A stretch of 64,000 nt of DNA, from positions 3,844,001-3,908,000 of the forward strand of contig CM059203.1 in the NCBI GenBank assembly GCA_030323885.1, given 5' to 3'. The stretch's first letter is position 1. Each line of letters opens with the position of its first letter. Under the pieces are notes generated by a model. That model was not told the origin of the DNA. It searched no databases and was given only the letters and a program-made list of their open reading frames with translations. The translations under genes and the position numbers were made by a program. The stretch comes from Branchipolynoe longqiensis (lineage: Eukaryota > Annelida > Polychaeta > Phyllodocida > Polynoidae). This document shows, one piece after another, positions 52,763 to 61,769 of this stretch.

Positions 52763-54562
52763 TCACGAACACAACACTTTTGTCCTGCCAAAGATGGCCC
52801 CAGCGGCGGGCAGCAGCGATGACAGCCCACATCTCTTTCTGGTTAATGTGGGTTTCGGGCCCAACCCCAGTCGTATATCGGCATGATGGTGGCCGACCTC
52901 AGAGTCCAGGTCGCGCTCGTTTGCATGAAAACAGCCGACCAACCAGTCGTCCGAGTGGGTCGCTCCGAAGCCCCAATCAGAGGCGTCACTGTAGACCGAA
53001 ACGACAGCTGCGTGGGAGCCAAGAATTTTTGCGTAGCCGTTGAAAGTATCAACGTAATCAAGCCACCACTTGAGCTCTGACCTGAATTCCTCATTAAGGC
53101 GGAACATGTAGTATGGTTTACGCAGCTGACGAATCGCGTCGTAGACCCTGGTAGAGAAGGAGCGCCCCCCCCGGACGACAGCAGCGCAATGGGCTAAGCG
53201 GCCACCTAACCTCTCTAGATCTTTATGCGAGGCCTTTCGCTTGCCGAGGAACCCTGTTAGTACACATTTAAGTTTAATGATCTTATCTCGGGGAAGGCGG
53301 AGCTGGAGAAGGACACTGTCAACTTCGATACCGAGAAATCTTGCACACTGGGCAGGCGCGCAGAGTTTGGGGTAGCTTAAGTAGAACCCCATCCTGCGAA
53401 GGACGGCAGCAATTTTTTGCTGATTAATTGCGCAATCCTCGAACGAGGAGCCTAGAACGGCAAAGTCGTCCAAGTAGTTCACACATCTGGTGACTCCGTC
53501 GCGCCTGCCACAGCGAGCAATGAAATCCGATATGCGGTTGAAAATGTAGGGACTAGAGGAGAGCCCCATACATAGTCGGTTGTCAAAGAAAATGTCTGGC
53601 CCACCCCCAGTGCCGAAGTCCCACCTGATAGCCTGGAAAGGACGGTCCGTGGGATGGATGTTGATGGCCCTATAGGCATCCCTAATGTCTATAGTAGCTA
53701 TGAAGTCTCTGCAAAGGAGCTGGTCAACTAAGTCGCCAACGCCCTGGTAGCAAAAGGAATGCGACACCTCGTCGACAAAACTGTTCACCGAGCGGTCGCT
53801 GGGCTTACTACAGTCGACAATGGTGCGCCTTCCATCGCCGCCTGACTTGGGGACAGCAAAGACATTGTGGGTGCAGATCGGGGCTGAGTCGGCCCGACTA
53901 ATATAACCACAGCTGAGCTCAGAGTTGAGCTTACTATTGATAAAAATGTTGTCGGCACCATCCCGGGTAGGCCGAGAGGGGGCCGAGTAGCTGGCGGTGC
54001 AACTGGGGTTGATGACTTTGAACCCAAAGAGGGAGCCGTGCAGTATGAACTCCCAGTCATCAATGACAGAACCGCGAAAGAAGCATTCGCATATGACGCG
54101 ACAGGGTTTGAATTGAGCCCTGCTGGGGCCTATGTAATGCACACATGTACAGGTGGCATTCTTACAGGCAAGGGAAACAGTTAAAACAGTGGGTTCGCTA
54201 GAAGAGCCAAGTTTATCAAAGGCAGTTACGTAGATACTACCCTCCACCCAGGACAATGTTAGCCAACTGCAGTCAATTAGAGGGCAGTGCGGCATACCAC
54301 CAATAGGGGGCACGCCAATGTTCACATTACAATGGGCGGCCAAATCGAGTAAATGGTCGTGAACTACATCACGAGGAACAGGTTCATATGGGGGAACGTG
54401 TTCAAACACAGGGCCCGAGGTCACACACACGGGAGAAATTAATGGCAGGTTGTCGGAAATGGTAACCGGCGTCGGGGAGGCAGCACAATCTACCAGAACA
54501 CTAGGATCTAACCCAACAATGGTATCACGATCCCCTGAACACAATTTCAGGACGCGCTGCAC
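52763..54562 (-). CDS. Ngaro-like reverse transcriptase/RNase H ORF, 599 aa
   Basis: The N-terminal ~230 residues are unassigned and rich in Cys (ACKNATCTCVHYIG). The RT follows: ICTHNVFAVPKSGGDGRRTI, motif A FIATIDIRDAYRAI, motif B RLCMGLSSSPYIFN, motif C CVNYLDDFAVLG (YLDD). RNase H starts at VVSVYSDASDWGFGA. From about 52,875 the frame is wrong (ends RTKVLCS), so the C-terminus of this ORF is not native. It copies element RNA into DNA. Fairly long and uninterrupted, so this is a young copy. Confidence 0.9.
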   Translation of the reverse strand: MQRVLKLCSGDRDTIVGLDPSVLVDCAASPTPVTISDNLPLISPVCVTSGPVFEHVPPYEPVPRDVVHDHLLDLAAHCNVNIGVPPIGGMPHCPLIDCSWLTLSWVEGSIYVTAFDKLGSSSEPTVLTVSLACKNATCTCVHYIGPSRAQFKPCRVICECFFRGSVIDDWEFILHGSLFGFKVINPSCTASYSAPSRPTRDGADNIFINSKLNSELSCGYISRADSAPICTHNVFAVPKSGGDGRRTIVDCSKPSDRSVNSFVDEVSHSFCYQGVGDLVDQLLCRDFIATIDIRDAYRAINIHPTDRPFQAIRWDFGTGGGPDIFFDNRLCMGLSSSPYIFNRISDFIARCGRRDGVTRCVNYLDDFAVLGSSFEDCAINQQKIAAVLRRMGFYLSYPKLCAPAQCARFLGIEVDSVLLQLRLPRDKIIKLKCVLTGFLGKRKASHKDLERLGGRLAHCAAVVRGGRSFSTRVYDAIRQLRKPYYMFRLNEEFRSELKWWLDYVDTFNGYAKILGSHAAVVSVYSDASDWGFGATHSDDWLVGCFHANERDLDSEVGHHHADIRLGLGPKPTLTRKRCGLSSLLPAAGAIFGRTKVLCS

Positions 54563-54580
54563 CGGACCGCCGACAAACCC

Positions 54581-55210
54581 CTAGTCCTTCGAGCACTTGC
54601 TCCTTATGTGCGCTTTACTACCGCACCTGGAGCACCAGTGGCCGTAACTACAGGTGCGGTCGTCCCTGCTGCAGCCCTCATCCTTATTGAATGAGAAGCA
54701 AGGCTTCTTCCCGTCCCTGACATACAGCTGCCTCGGCCTACCCCGGTTACCACTGCTCGAGTGACCAACTCCCCCCCCACCCTGCTTTTTCATATGCTCG
54801 AAGGCATAGTATTTCAGGGCAAGTTCGGGATTGCCCGCGGAGAAGGCCGCGTAACCCTCAGAGACGGCGAGCTTGCGGATGGCACGGTCATAGTTCACGT
54901 GCGTGTTTTCCTGGAAGGTCCCAGACTTGGCCTTGCCCGCGATGTATCCAAGGTGTTGGAGGATGCGCAAGAGCTTACCGCCGTCAGTCACCTTAGAGGC
55001 TACCACCCAGTTTACGGTTGCCTCTATCAGCTCGAAGGGCGACAACTTCTTAACGTCCCTCCCATCCTCCGCGTGCCTACGCAGCGACCACTTGCTTCTG
55101 GCCTTCCTCTCTCTGCTGGCAGAGCGGTCATCTGATGAGGAAGAACTCGAAGCACGATGTCGATGATGACATCTCCTACGATGCGAGGACGAAGATCGTC
55201 TTCGTGTCAC
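54581..55210 (-). CDS. Ngaro-like Gag ORF with zinc-binding C-terminus
   Basis: Arg/Ser-rich start (RRRSSSSHRRRCHHRHR), a helical middle (SPFELIEATVNWVVASKV, NPELALKYYAFEHMKKQ) and a Cys/His-rich end: CFSFNKDEGCSRDDRTCSYG, then HWCSRCGSKAHIRSKC. The first is a CCCH-like finger and the second a CCHC knuckle, as in nucleic-acid-binding Gag proteins. The frame is open upstream of the annotated GTG, so it was probably continuous with the next ORF. Confidence 0.8.
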   Translation of the reverse strand: MTRRRSSSSHRRRCHHRHRASSSSSSDDRSASRERKARSKWSLRRHAEDGRDVKKLSPFELIEATVNWVVASKVTDGGKLLRILQHLGYIAGKAKSGTFQENTHVNYDRAIRKLAVSEGYAAFSAGNPELALKYYAFEHMKKQGGGGVGHSSSGNRGRPRQLYVRDGKKPCFSFNKDEGCSRDDRTCSYGHWCSRCGSKAHIRSKCSKD

Positions 55211-55260
55211 GCTGCGGCCTCGTGAATGCGAGCTGTCGTGGTGGCCGCTGGATGGTCCCG

Positions 55261-55605
55261 TCAGATTTCTTCGGATTGTTTCGAAGTTTGTGCAGAGAGC
55301 CGAGCGACGTCGTCGAGTAGGTCTTGTTCCTCCCTTTCGAGTTCGGCTAGACGCTTCCGCTTCCGCAGCTTAGCGATTCGGGCTACGATCTCCCGTTCGT
55401 CATCTTCGCTGTCGTCGTCTTCGGGCCGGACGACCTGGTCGATCACGACTTCGGGCTTGGACGATAACGATTTTCCTCCCTCGGCCATCTTCTCGGCTTT
55501 CGACGTCGAACGGGTCGTCCGTTTCGTCGATTCACGATGCTTGCAGCCGTCGTTTACTGGCTCCTGGTGGACGACACTACAGAACGCGCAGTAGTCCTTT
55601 GGCAT
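55261..55605 (-). CDS. Ngaro-like Gag, N-terminal ORF
   Basis: 114 residues: a Cys/His start (YCAFCSVVHQEPVNDGCKHR), then basic and acidic segments and a coiled-coil-like KLRKRKRLAELEREEQDLLD. It starts at the first ATG after the monomer array, and its end overlaps the region where the downstream Gag frame is already open. Either a frameshift mutation or programmed frameshifting would join them. Confidence 0.7.
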   Translation of the reverse strand: MPKDYCAFCSVVHQEPVNDGCKHRESTKRTTRSTSKAEKMAEGGKSLSSKPEVVIDQVVRPEDDDSEDDEREIVARIAKLRKRKRLAELEREEQDLLDDVARLSAQTSKQSEEI

Positions 55606-55610
55606 TGTCA

Positions 55611-56330
55611 GTGCGGATACGGCACAGATTACCGTATCGACAGGTCGCCGTACGGCCGGCCGTATCGACAGTAACGAATTTCGACATTAATCGAAATATG
55701 TCGATTATTCAAAAATATAAGCTGCGATAACCAGCACTATCAGGCGGTGTCCGGGCTGTATGCAAGTAGCGCCGTAGTTGTGCCGTAGTCACATTACTAC
55801 GTGCGGATACGGCAGAGATTACCGTATCAACAGGTCACCGTACGGCCGGCCGTATCGACAGTGACGATTCGCAACATTAATCGAAATATGTCGATTATTC
55901 AAAAATATTGGCTGCGATAACCAGCACTATCAGGCGGTGTCTGGGCTGTATGCAAGTAGCGCCGTAGTTGTGCCGTAGTCACATTGCTATGTGCGGATGC
56001 GGCAGAGATTACCGTATCGACAGGTCGCCGTACGGCCGGCCGTATCGACAGTGACGATTCGCAACATTAATCGAAATATGTCGATTATTCAAAAATATTG
56101 GCTGCGATAACCAGCACTATCAGACTGTGTCCGGGCTGTATGCAAGTAGCGCCGTAGTTGTGCCGTAGTCACATTACTACGTGCGGATACGGCAGAGATT
56201 ACCGTATCGACAGGTCGCCGTACGGCCGGCCGTATCGACAGTAACTATTTTCGAAATAAATAGAAATATGTAGATTATTCAAAGAAAAAACTGCTGTAAG
56301 TCATTAGCGCCGTAGTTGTGCCGTAGTCGC
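55611..56330. repeat. 190-bp tandem monomers upstream of Ngaro Gag
   Basis: gtgcggatacggca starts units at 55,611, 55,801, 55,991 and 56,181 (exact 190-bp period; the last is partial). Each has the 14-bp palindrome tacggccggccgta between two tatcgacag words. In element orientation the array lies directly 5' of the first Gag ATG, the place of a promoter or 5' UTR. Confidence 0.93.
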
Positions 56331-56611
56331 TCATCGTGTACCGTAGATCATACAAGACCGTAGGAGCAGCCGTTACGAGTTTCCCGCCAAACAATTTTGA
56401 ATCAGTCTGAACTGTTTAAACTGCCTGATATGAACCGTATCAACAAAAGTTAGTTTTAGCTCACAGTTTGTAGATCGGCCGTGTAGATTGAGTAGACAGC
56501 CTATAGTAATCCGTATAGTGATCCGTATAGTCCGTAGGAAACGTAGACACAGGTAGCAGGTAGACTGTGCAAAGTTAAAGGTAGCAGGAAAGGTAGCAGG
56601 AAAGCTACCTC

Positions 56612-56655
56612 AGTTTTGAAAGCAAGTGTGGAGGCTCTGGCTGCCAGGGACAGAC
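56612..56655. repeat. Ngaro split direct repeat A1 remnant
   Basis: Identical to A2 (51,841-51,884). At 56,656 the sequence changes abruptly to a LINE-R end, so the outermost part of A1 may be lost. Confidence 0.88.
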
Positions 56656-56831
56656 AAAAAGAGAGGGCGCCCTCGTCTCCAGTTCAAGGATACCATAAAG
56701 AGAAACCTGAAGCTGAGAGACATTAAGACCGACTCATGGACATCACTCTCACAGCAGAGAGCTAAATGGAGAGTGGCAGTCAAGTAATGAAAGCAGTCTT
56801 TGTCGCACCGCGACCGACAGCATGATGATGA

Positions 56832-56888
<57 letters not shown>
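56656..56888 (+). mobile_element. LINE-R end with (TA)n tail
   Basis: aaaaagagagggcgccctcg to accgcgaccgacagcatgat, then ATGATG and a long TA repeat. It abuts the A1 repeat with no gap. Confidence 0.85.
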
Positions 56889-56897
<9 letters not shown>

Positions 56898-57066
56898 TTG
56901 GAGAGAGATGGAAAATCGAGCTTCCAGAGTAATTTTCTTGCATTAAAATAAAAAAAATAAAATGTTGAGAAAGCTGAGATCAGATCACTTGAATTAAAAG
57001 AATTATCTATTTTTTAAATTGTAAAAAAAAAAAAGATATATATCTTTTTTTCCCCTGTTTACTTGC

Positions 57067-57203
57067 ATTTCATCGGGACATCTGTCGGGCTTGGCCATCC
57101 GCCGGCCAGCACTGACGTAGTTGCGCATGTCCCAGTTGGTCACATCCGGGTACGGGGTCACGCCACGGGTCATCAGTTCCCAGAGCAACACGCCGAATGA
57201 CCA
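57067..57203 (-). CDS. MET-like: MET-type receptor tyrosine kinase, penultimate coding exon
   Basis: 137 nt, acceptor tgtcacag|TG at 57,204/57,203, phase 0 in and phase 2 out. Protein: WSFGVLLWELMTRGVTPYPD (kinase subdomain IX), then NWDMRNYVSAGRRMAKPDRC and PDE. It matches MET through the WELMTRG...PYPDV core and the GRR-x-x-x-P-x-x-CPD segment. The 3' splice partner is not a GT donor: the exon ends AT|gcaagt at 57,067/57,066. The next GT (after four more bases) would put the final exon out of frame and meet TGA at once. I therefore call a GC-AG intron. Confidence 0.92.
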
Positions 57204-57300
57204 CTGTGACATGTAAGTGGAATCGCCGAAACAAAACAAAACCAAAAATTAAAACCAGCTTTCAATAATTTAATACAGATTAAGGTGAAAATTATGATCT

Positions 57301-57480
57301 ACAGTAAAACCTCCCTATCCGACCACCTTCACAGATCGACCACTCCCATATATCGACCGTTTTATTTGGGTCACAACAATACCATTGTAACAATTTTCTA
57401 ACTCCCTAAACTGACCACCTCCCTAAATGGACCATTTAAAGTTGGTCCCAAGGTCGGTCGATTTAGATAGGTTTTACTGT
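57301..57480. mobile_element. TIR-1 MITE, copy 6
   Basis: acagtaaaacctccctatcc to ttagataggttttactgt. Each terminus has one change relative to the family. Confidence 0.85.
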
Positions 57481-57483
57481 ATC

Positions 57484-57845
57484 TTAATGTTGCATAGTCC
57501 GATGGTTTTGAATTTCTGTATTTTTTCTGAGATAAATATATTAATTAGATCGATCACTAGTATCTACTTTACATTAATTAGTTCAAAGTTACTTTTATTT
57601 TAAATGGTAAACTTTTGAGATATTTTGGGTGCAAACGTGGAAAATTAGTTTTGGCATGCTTGCCCAAACTCTGACACCATAGACTTCTGCAGTAACAGGT
57701 TCTGCTAAATTGACTCAGTATTGCCTTCTATGCAGAAACAAATGCTTAATAAGTGCATCGGTATCTAAGTTAGATATGTAAAATCAAATCTAGATAATTA
57801 GTTTGGTTTTAAAAATTTGATATTTCATCGGACTATGCAGCTTTA
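57484..57845 (-). mobile_element. TIR-2 MITE, complete
   Basis: ttaatgttgcatagtccgat to atcggactatgcagctttaa. 362 bp. Only 3 bp from the end of TIR-1 copy 6. Confidence 0.88.
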
Positions 57846-57849
57846 ATCT

Positions 57850-58673
57850 AATTTAAGTAACTTTTATTATTAATTACTAATATTTGAGATATTTGAAATT
57901 AAAAAGTTCCAAATTAATTTCAGCGTGCATGCCAGAATTCTGTCACCATAGGCTTCAGCAGTAACAGGTTCTAATAAATTAATTTAGTAAGCCCTTTTTA
58001 AGCCCTTTTTATGTGATAAAGGCCCTGTCACATTACGGCGTATGGCGGGAGCGTATTGAAAACCTACGTAAAACGAGAGCGTACTGTGACATTTTTTTTG
58101 ACGGTTTTGATTGGGATATGGAACCTATGCGTAGCGTATGCGTAGCGTATGCGTAGCGTATGCGTAGCATATGCATTGTGTATGCATAACGTATGAGCGT
58201 ATGAGTAGCGTATGAGTCAAGATCGATGTCGAGACCTATGGCATATGCTTGGAATACGCTGTGCATACGCTGTGCATACACTAGGAGTACGCTCCCATAC
58301 GTAACTCGTAGGTTATGCGCATGCTATATATGCTAGAGATATGCCGGTGACGCAAGTTGAGCGTATGCATAACCTACGCCGGCACACCCCTAGCATACTA
58401 GGAGCGTACACTGGCATAGGCCGGCACATGACAGCCTATGCATCGCGTATGCATAGCATATGTGTAGCGTATGCGTGGCGTATGGTGGCATATGCCAACG
58501 TATATGACGTAACGCGCCTACGCCGCCGTACGCTCCCGCAAAAAACCCTAATGTGACAGCCCCTTAACGAATATCTAATAACTGCTCTAGTATCCAAGTT
58601 GAATATGTAGAACAAAATTGAGATGAATTGTTTCGTTTTGAAAATGTGTTGCCTTCATTGGTCTATGAAAACA
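57850..58673 (-). mobile_element. TIR-2 fragment split by a WR-2 element
   Basis: aagtaacttttattattaat to agtaagcccttttt on the left, and gaatatctaataactgctct to attggtctatgaaaac on the right, are the two TIR-2 parts. They flank WR-2 at 58,019-58,566. Confidence 0.7.
58019..58566. mobile_element. WR-2 foldback element, complete
   Basis: Termini aaaggccctgtcacattacg and taatgtgacagcccctt. The interior has tandem gcgtatgcgta words (58,132-58,170) and dispersed complements (tacgctcccatacg). 548 bp. No long ORF that is not repeat-driven. Confidence 0.82.
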
Positions 58674-58794
58674 CTATCATGACATTTGCCACCCGCTATT
58701 TCTAAAGCCGATAGGCCTAAGTGCCACCCAACGCTTTCCTGACCGGGAATTTTGCTAGTTTTGCCAGCCAGGACTTATAATGTCAGCAGATTAT

Positions 58795-58960
58795 ATAGTC
58801 ATGTGTCAGGGAGTGTGTATGTGCATGTATGTGTGTGCCAGAGAGTTTGCATGTGTGTATGTGCATGAGTGTATTCCAGAGTGTGTGTGTCCATGTGTAT
58901 GTGTGTTAGTGTGTGTGTGCACACGCGTGTGTGTGTGTGCATATATATTAGTGCACATAC
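58795..58960. repeat. GTGT-rich degenerate microsatellite
   Basis: gtgtgtatgtgcatgtatgt and variants. Opens a Cys/Val-rich frame on plus and a His/Thr-rich frame on minus, neither coding. Confidence 0.9.
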
Positions 58961-59117
58961 TCTCGAGATCATTGTGCGGGAATCTATTCTGCTGGCTAAA
59001 AGCCCCGGTGGGCGAAAGTCCCGGCTGGGAAAGTGTTGGGTCAGAAATTATCGGCTGGCAAAATAGCGCGTGGCAAATCGCGGATGGAAAATGTTGTAGA
59101 ACCCCTGAGAGACATAC

Positions 59118-59280
59118 CACGTCAGACTTGGTTGTGTACACTCCGTTCAGGAGACTCTCCAACGCCATCCACTTAACCGGAAGTTTGGCCTCGCGGTCAT
59201 TACTCGAGTAGTACTCCCGTGTATAAATGTCACGTGACAAGCCAAAGTCAGCCACTTTCACACACAGGTCCTCGTCCAGC
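59118..59280 (-). CDS. MET-like: MET-type receptor tyrosine kinase, activation-loop exon
   Basis: 163 nt, acceptor ccctgcag|G at 59,281/59,280 and donor GTG|gtatgt at 59,118/59,117. The first G completes ATG (Met) from the previous exon, so the NCM-LDED junction is the same as in MET. Protein: [20 protein letters not shown] (DFG motif and the tandem autophosphorylation tyrosines), then [20 protein letters not shown] (P+1 loop; LPVKWMALE is the tyrosine-kinase form of APE) and TTKSDV. All catalytic residues expected in this segment are present. Confidence 0.95.
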
Positions 59281-59395
59281 CTGCAGGGGGTGGGGGTGAG
59301 GGTGGGGAAGTGATTGGGGAGTGAGTGAAGTGGGGGGTTGGGGGTGGGGGGGGGGCAGAGGGGAGGTGATTGGGGAGAGAGTGAAGGAAGGGGGA
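59281..59395. repeat. G-rich tract next to a splice acceptor
   Basis: ggggtgggggtgagggtggg and longer runs. On the transcript strand this is the C-rich polypyrimidine tract of the upstream intron, directly before the acceptor at 59,281. Confidence 0.8.
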
Positions 59396-59427
59396 TTATT
59401 AAACATAATATTTAGTTTTTCTTCTTT

Positions 59428-59976
59428 TTTTCTTGAAGATTTATACTGCCTATTATGGATAAGCCTGAATAGACTTGTTTTCACCATTAGACAGTTTGTC
59501 GATAGAAAGCCCGAGCCTACACTTTTACCGACCCAAGGGATTTTTAACCTCCCACACCACATAAGCCGTGTTCACACGGGCAATGTAAATCGATTCGTAG
59601 AAAGCGACTTGCCTAGTTCGCCTCACATTTGCCGTGTGAACGGACCTCTGAGGCGGATTAGGGCTGATTCGACTCACGTGATGCGCATCGTGTAAACCAC
59701 CTAAGCGAGGTAGTCTACGTGAATCGATTCGTGTGAGGCGGATAATTTTGCCCGTGTGAACGGGCGCTAATTCGCCTCACCTGATTCGATTTGCCTGATT
59801 CGCCTCACATTTTGCCCGTGTGAACAAGGCCTTTGATGACGCTGTAAGTTATACACAGCGGTGGAAATCCAAATTGGCAGAGGTGGGGGCACGGGGAATC
59901 GAACCACCGACCTTCAGATTAGGAGTCTGACCTAGAAAAAATTCAGACACTCTAACCACTCCGCCACAGAGAACAC
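59428..59976 (-). mobile_element. SINE-2 split by a WR-5 element
   Basis: ttgaagatttatactgccta to cccacaccacata on the left, ctttgatgacgctgtaagtt to gccacagagaacac on the right. Twenty-odd bases of SINE sequence present in other copies are missing at the junction. Confidence 0.85.
59571..59832. mobile_element. WR-5 foldback element, copy 2
   Basis: Ends aagccgtgttcacacgggca and ttgcccgtgtgaacaaggc. The interior is built of gattcgcctcac words and their complements. Confidence 0.8.
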
Positions 59977-60206
59977 TACACTTCTCATTGCATCAAATAC
60001 ATATTCCTCAATTCTTTGAGCATCTGAAGTTATATCAGGATGGATACTGACTTGACTTGTTGAGAATGTTCACGCTGTTAGTGGACTCCATTGGTCATAG
60101 CCCTAAGAAATCTCTCCGGCCACACAGGCAAGGGTTAGGTATAAAAGTCGGACTATTTGATCTACAAACTGAACACTTTGCAAAATGATCATGCACAAAC
60201 TGAAGT

Positions 60207-61191
60207 TGAAGTTGCATAGTCCGATGGTTTTGAGTTTCTGATATTTTCTGAAATAAAGATATTAGGTTGATCGCTATAATTCGCGACATTCGGACAAAGC
60301 GCACGAAGGTTGGCTAGAGCTGATCACGAGACTTGAAGCTTGCCTGCTCATCACTTCTCCACCGGTGGCAGTTCGCGCAACACTGACTTCCCCACCCACC
60401 CAACCCTCTACTTAGATGGTAACCGCGGTAGGGGTTAAGTGCTGAGGGTGTGTACTGTTCGTTTGATTTTGTTACCCTTGATTGATATATATATGTAGGT
60501 CGTTGAAGAATGTAAGTTGTACGGTTACTCATGTCGTGTACCCACGGTGCACTGTCACGGAAGCCAGGCTTCCAGTCGCCAGGTCCCAGTGCATGCTGTT
60601 CGTCACCTTGCGACAGTGTCGGAGCTTGCCTCCTGTGCGCCCCTGAGGCAGTGTCTGTTTGTGCAATTCTTGAACTTGATGTCATAATCAATACAGAAGC
60701 CAGGCTTCCAGTCGCCAGGTCCCAGTGCCTGTTGTTCATCACCTTGTGACAGTGTCGGAGCTTGCCTCCTGTGCGCCCCCCCGAGGCAGTGTCTGATTGT
60801 GCAATTCTTGAACTTGATGTCATAATCAATAAATTCTGATTATAAACTTGTTTGTTTGTCCTTTGTACGAGTGTCGTGAATTAGATATGTTGGTGAGGCA
60901 ACATATGTAATTTACCTTACTTTAATTTGAAGTAACGTTTATTTTAAATGGCTAACTTTTGAGATATTTGAAGTGTAAGCATGCAAAATTAATTTAGGCA
61001 AACACACCAAAACTCTGACATCATAGGCTTCTACAGTAAAAAGTTCCATTAAATTGACTCGATCTTCCCTTCTATGTAGCGACAAATGTTTAATAAATAA
61101 ACCATTATCTAAGTTAGATATGTAAAATCAAATCTAGATAATTCTTTTGGTTGTGAAAATTTGATGTTTTCATCGGACTATGCAGCTTTAA
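60207..61191 (-). mobile_element. TIR-2 MITE with a ~620-bp insertion
   Basis: gttgcatagtccgatggttt (60,212) to atcggactatgcagctttaa (61,191). The family interior stops near 60,280 and resumes near 60,910 (tttaccttactttaatttga). Confidence 0.75.
60281..60905. mobile_element. Insertion with a 145-bp direct duplication
   Basis: Bounded by taattcgcgaca at left and tgtcgtgaatta at right (short inverted ends with one mismatch). Two direct copies of a block from agaagccaggcttccagtcg to gatgtcataatcaat lie at about 60,560-60,692 and 60,698-60,829. The second ends in an aataaa motif. It could be a solo LTR or a non-autonomous element. Confidence 0.5.
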
Positions 61192-61347
61192 TGTGCATCA
61201 AATATGAAGTAATTCATTTTAAACATGTAAAAGGTATTAGCATTTTTGTGAGTGGCATTTTGTTGGAAACACCCTGTATAAGTAGTACATGCTTTACTGT
61301 ACTTGTAAGCATATATAGAGATGATGAACTCTTGTGGAATTGAACTG

Positions 61348-61708
61348 CTAACAGTTTGTTTGTTTGTTGTTTTATGTCCTAGCAATATCTAAGGTCATAT
61401 CAGGACGGGTACCGACTTGTGACAGTGTGCACTCATAGTGACTTTATAGTGCTGCCCCACTGGGAAATCAGGCCACCAACACCATGACCTGATATCCCAC
61501 TCAGTCACATTATTCTGACACTGAGCGAACCAGTCCTTGCCCTATCCTAGTAATGCCGAGCGCCAGGCTAGGAAGCGACAAGTATAAATATTTAAGTCAT
61601 TGGTTTGACTCGACCAAGGTTTGAACCCATGATCTCATCGCTTTGGATCCCGTGAAATCCCCAAAACAGGGGACGGACACTCAACTCATTCGGCCATCCC
61701 GTCTGGTA
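61348..61708 (-). mobile_element. SINE-1, full-length copy
   Basis: From tttgtttgtttgttgtttta through the body to the head gccatcccgtctggt. The B-box complement is seen as ggtttgaaccc. Carries an extra ~20 bp between the B box and the head end. Confidence 0.85.
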
Positions 61709-61769
61709 ACTGCTAACAGGGGTCAATTTGAAAATAGCCTTACAAGTAGCACTGCAATATGTTAAGACT

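Larger units (their letters stand above)
51717..56655 (-). mobile_element. Ngaro-like tyrosine-recombinase retrotransposon
   Basis: Minus-strand order: A1 repeat remnant (56,655-56,612), 190-bp monomer array (about 56,330-55,611), Gag-like ORFs (55,605-54,581), RT/RNase H (54,562-52,511), recombinase C-terminus (52,472-52,173), B1 (52,135-52,031), A2 (51,884-51,841), B2 (51,822-51,717). The A1-genes-B1-A2-B2 split-direct-repeat layout and the HSLRWGG recombinase are the hallmarks of Ngaro elements. It carries frameshifts in pol and lacks the recombinase N-terminus. It lies in the last kinase intron, in the sense orientation. Confidence 0.9.

Noticed and set aside
52753..55594. Plus-strand ORFs across the Ngaro-like element
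   Set aside because: They are antisense shadows of Gag and RT. None carries a recognisable domain.
57061..57067. Canonical GT donor at 57,062-57,061 for the subdomain IX exon
   Set aside because: It would put the last exon in a frame that reads CTA TGA at once. The GC donor four bases earlier restores the conserved PDE-x-Y-D-L-M alignment.
58780..59261. Cys/Val-rich plus-strand ORF and the long minus-strand ORF covering the kinase exon
   Set aside because: The first comes from a GT-rich microsatellite. The second merges a true exon (59,280-59,118) with intron read-through, so only the exon part is kept.
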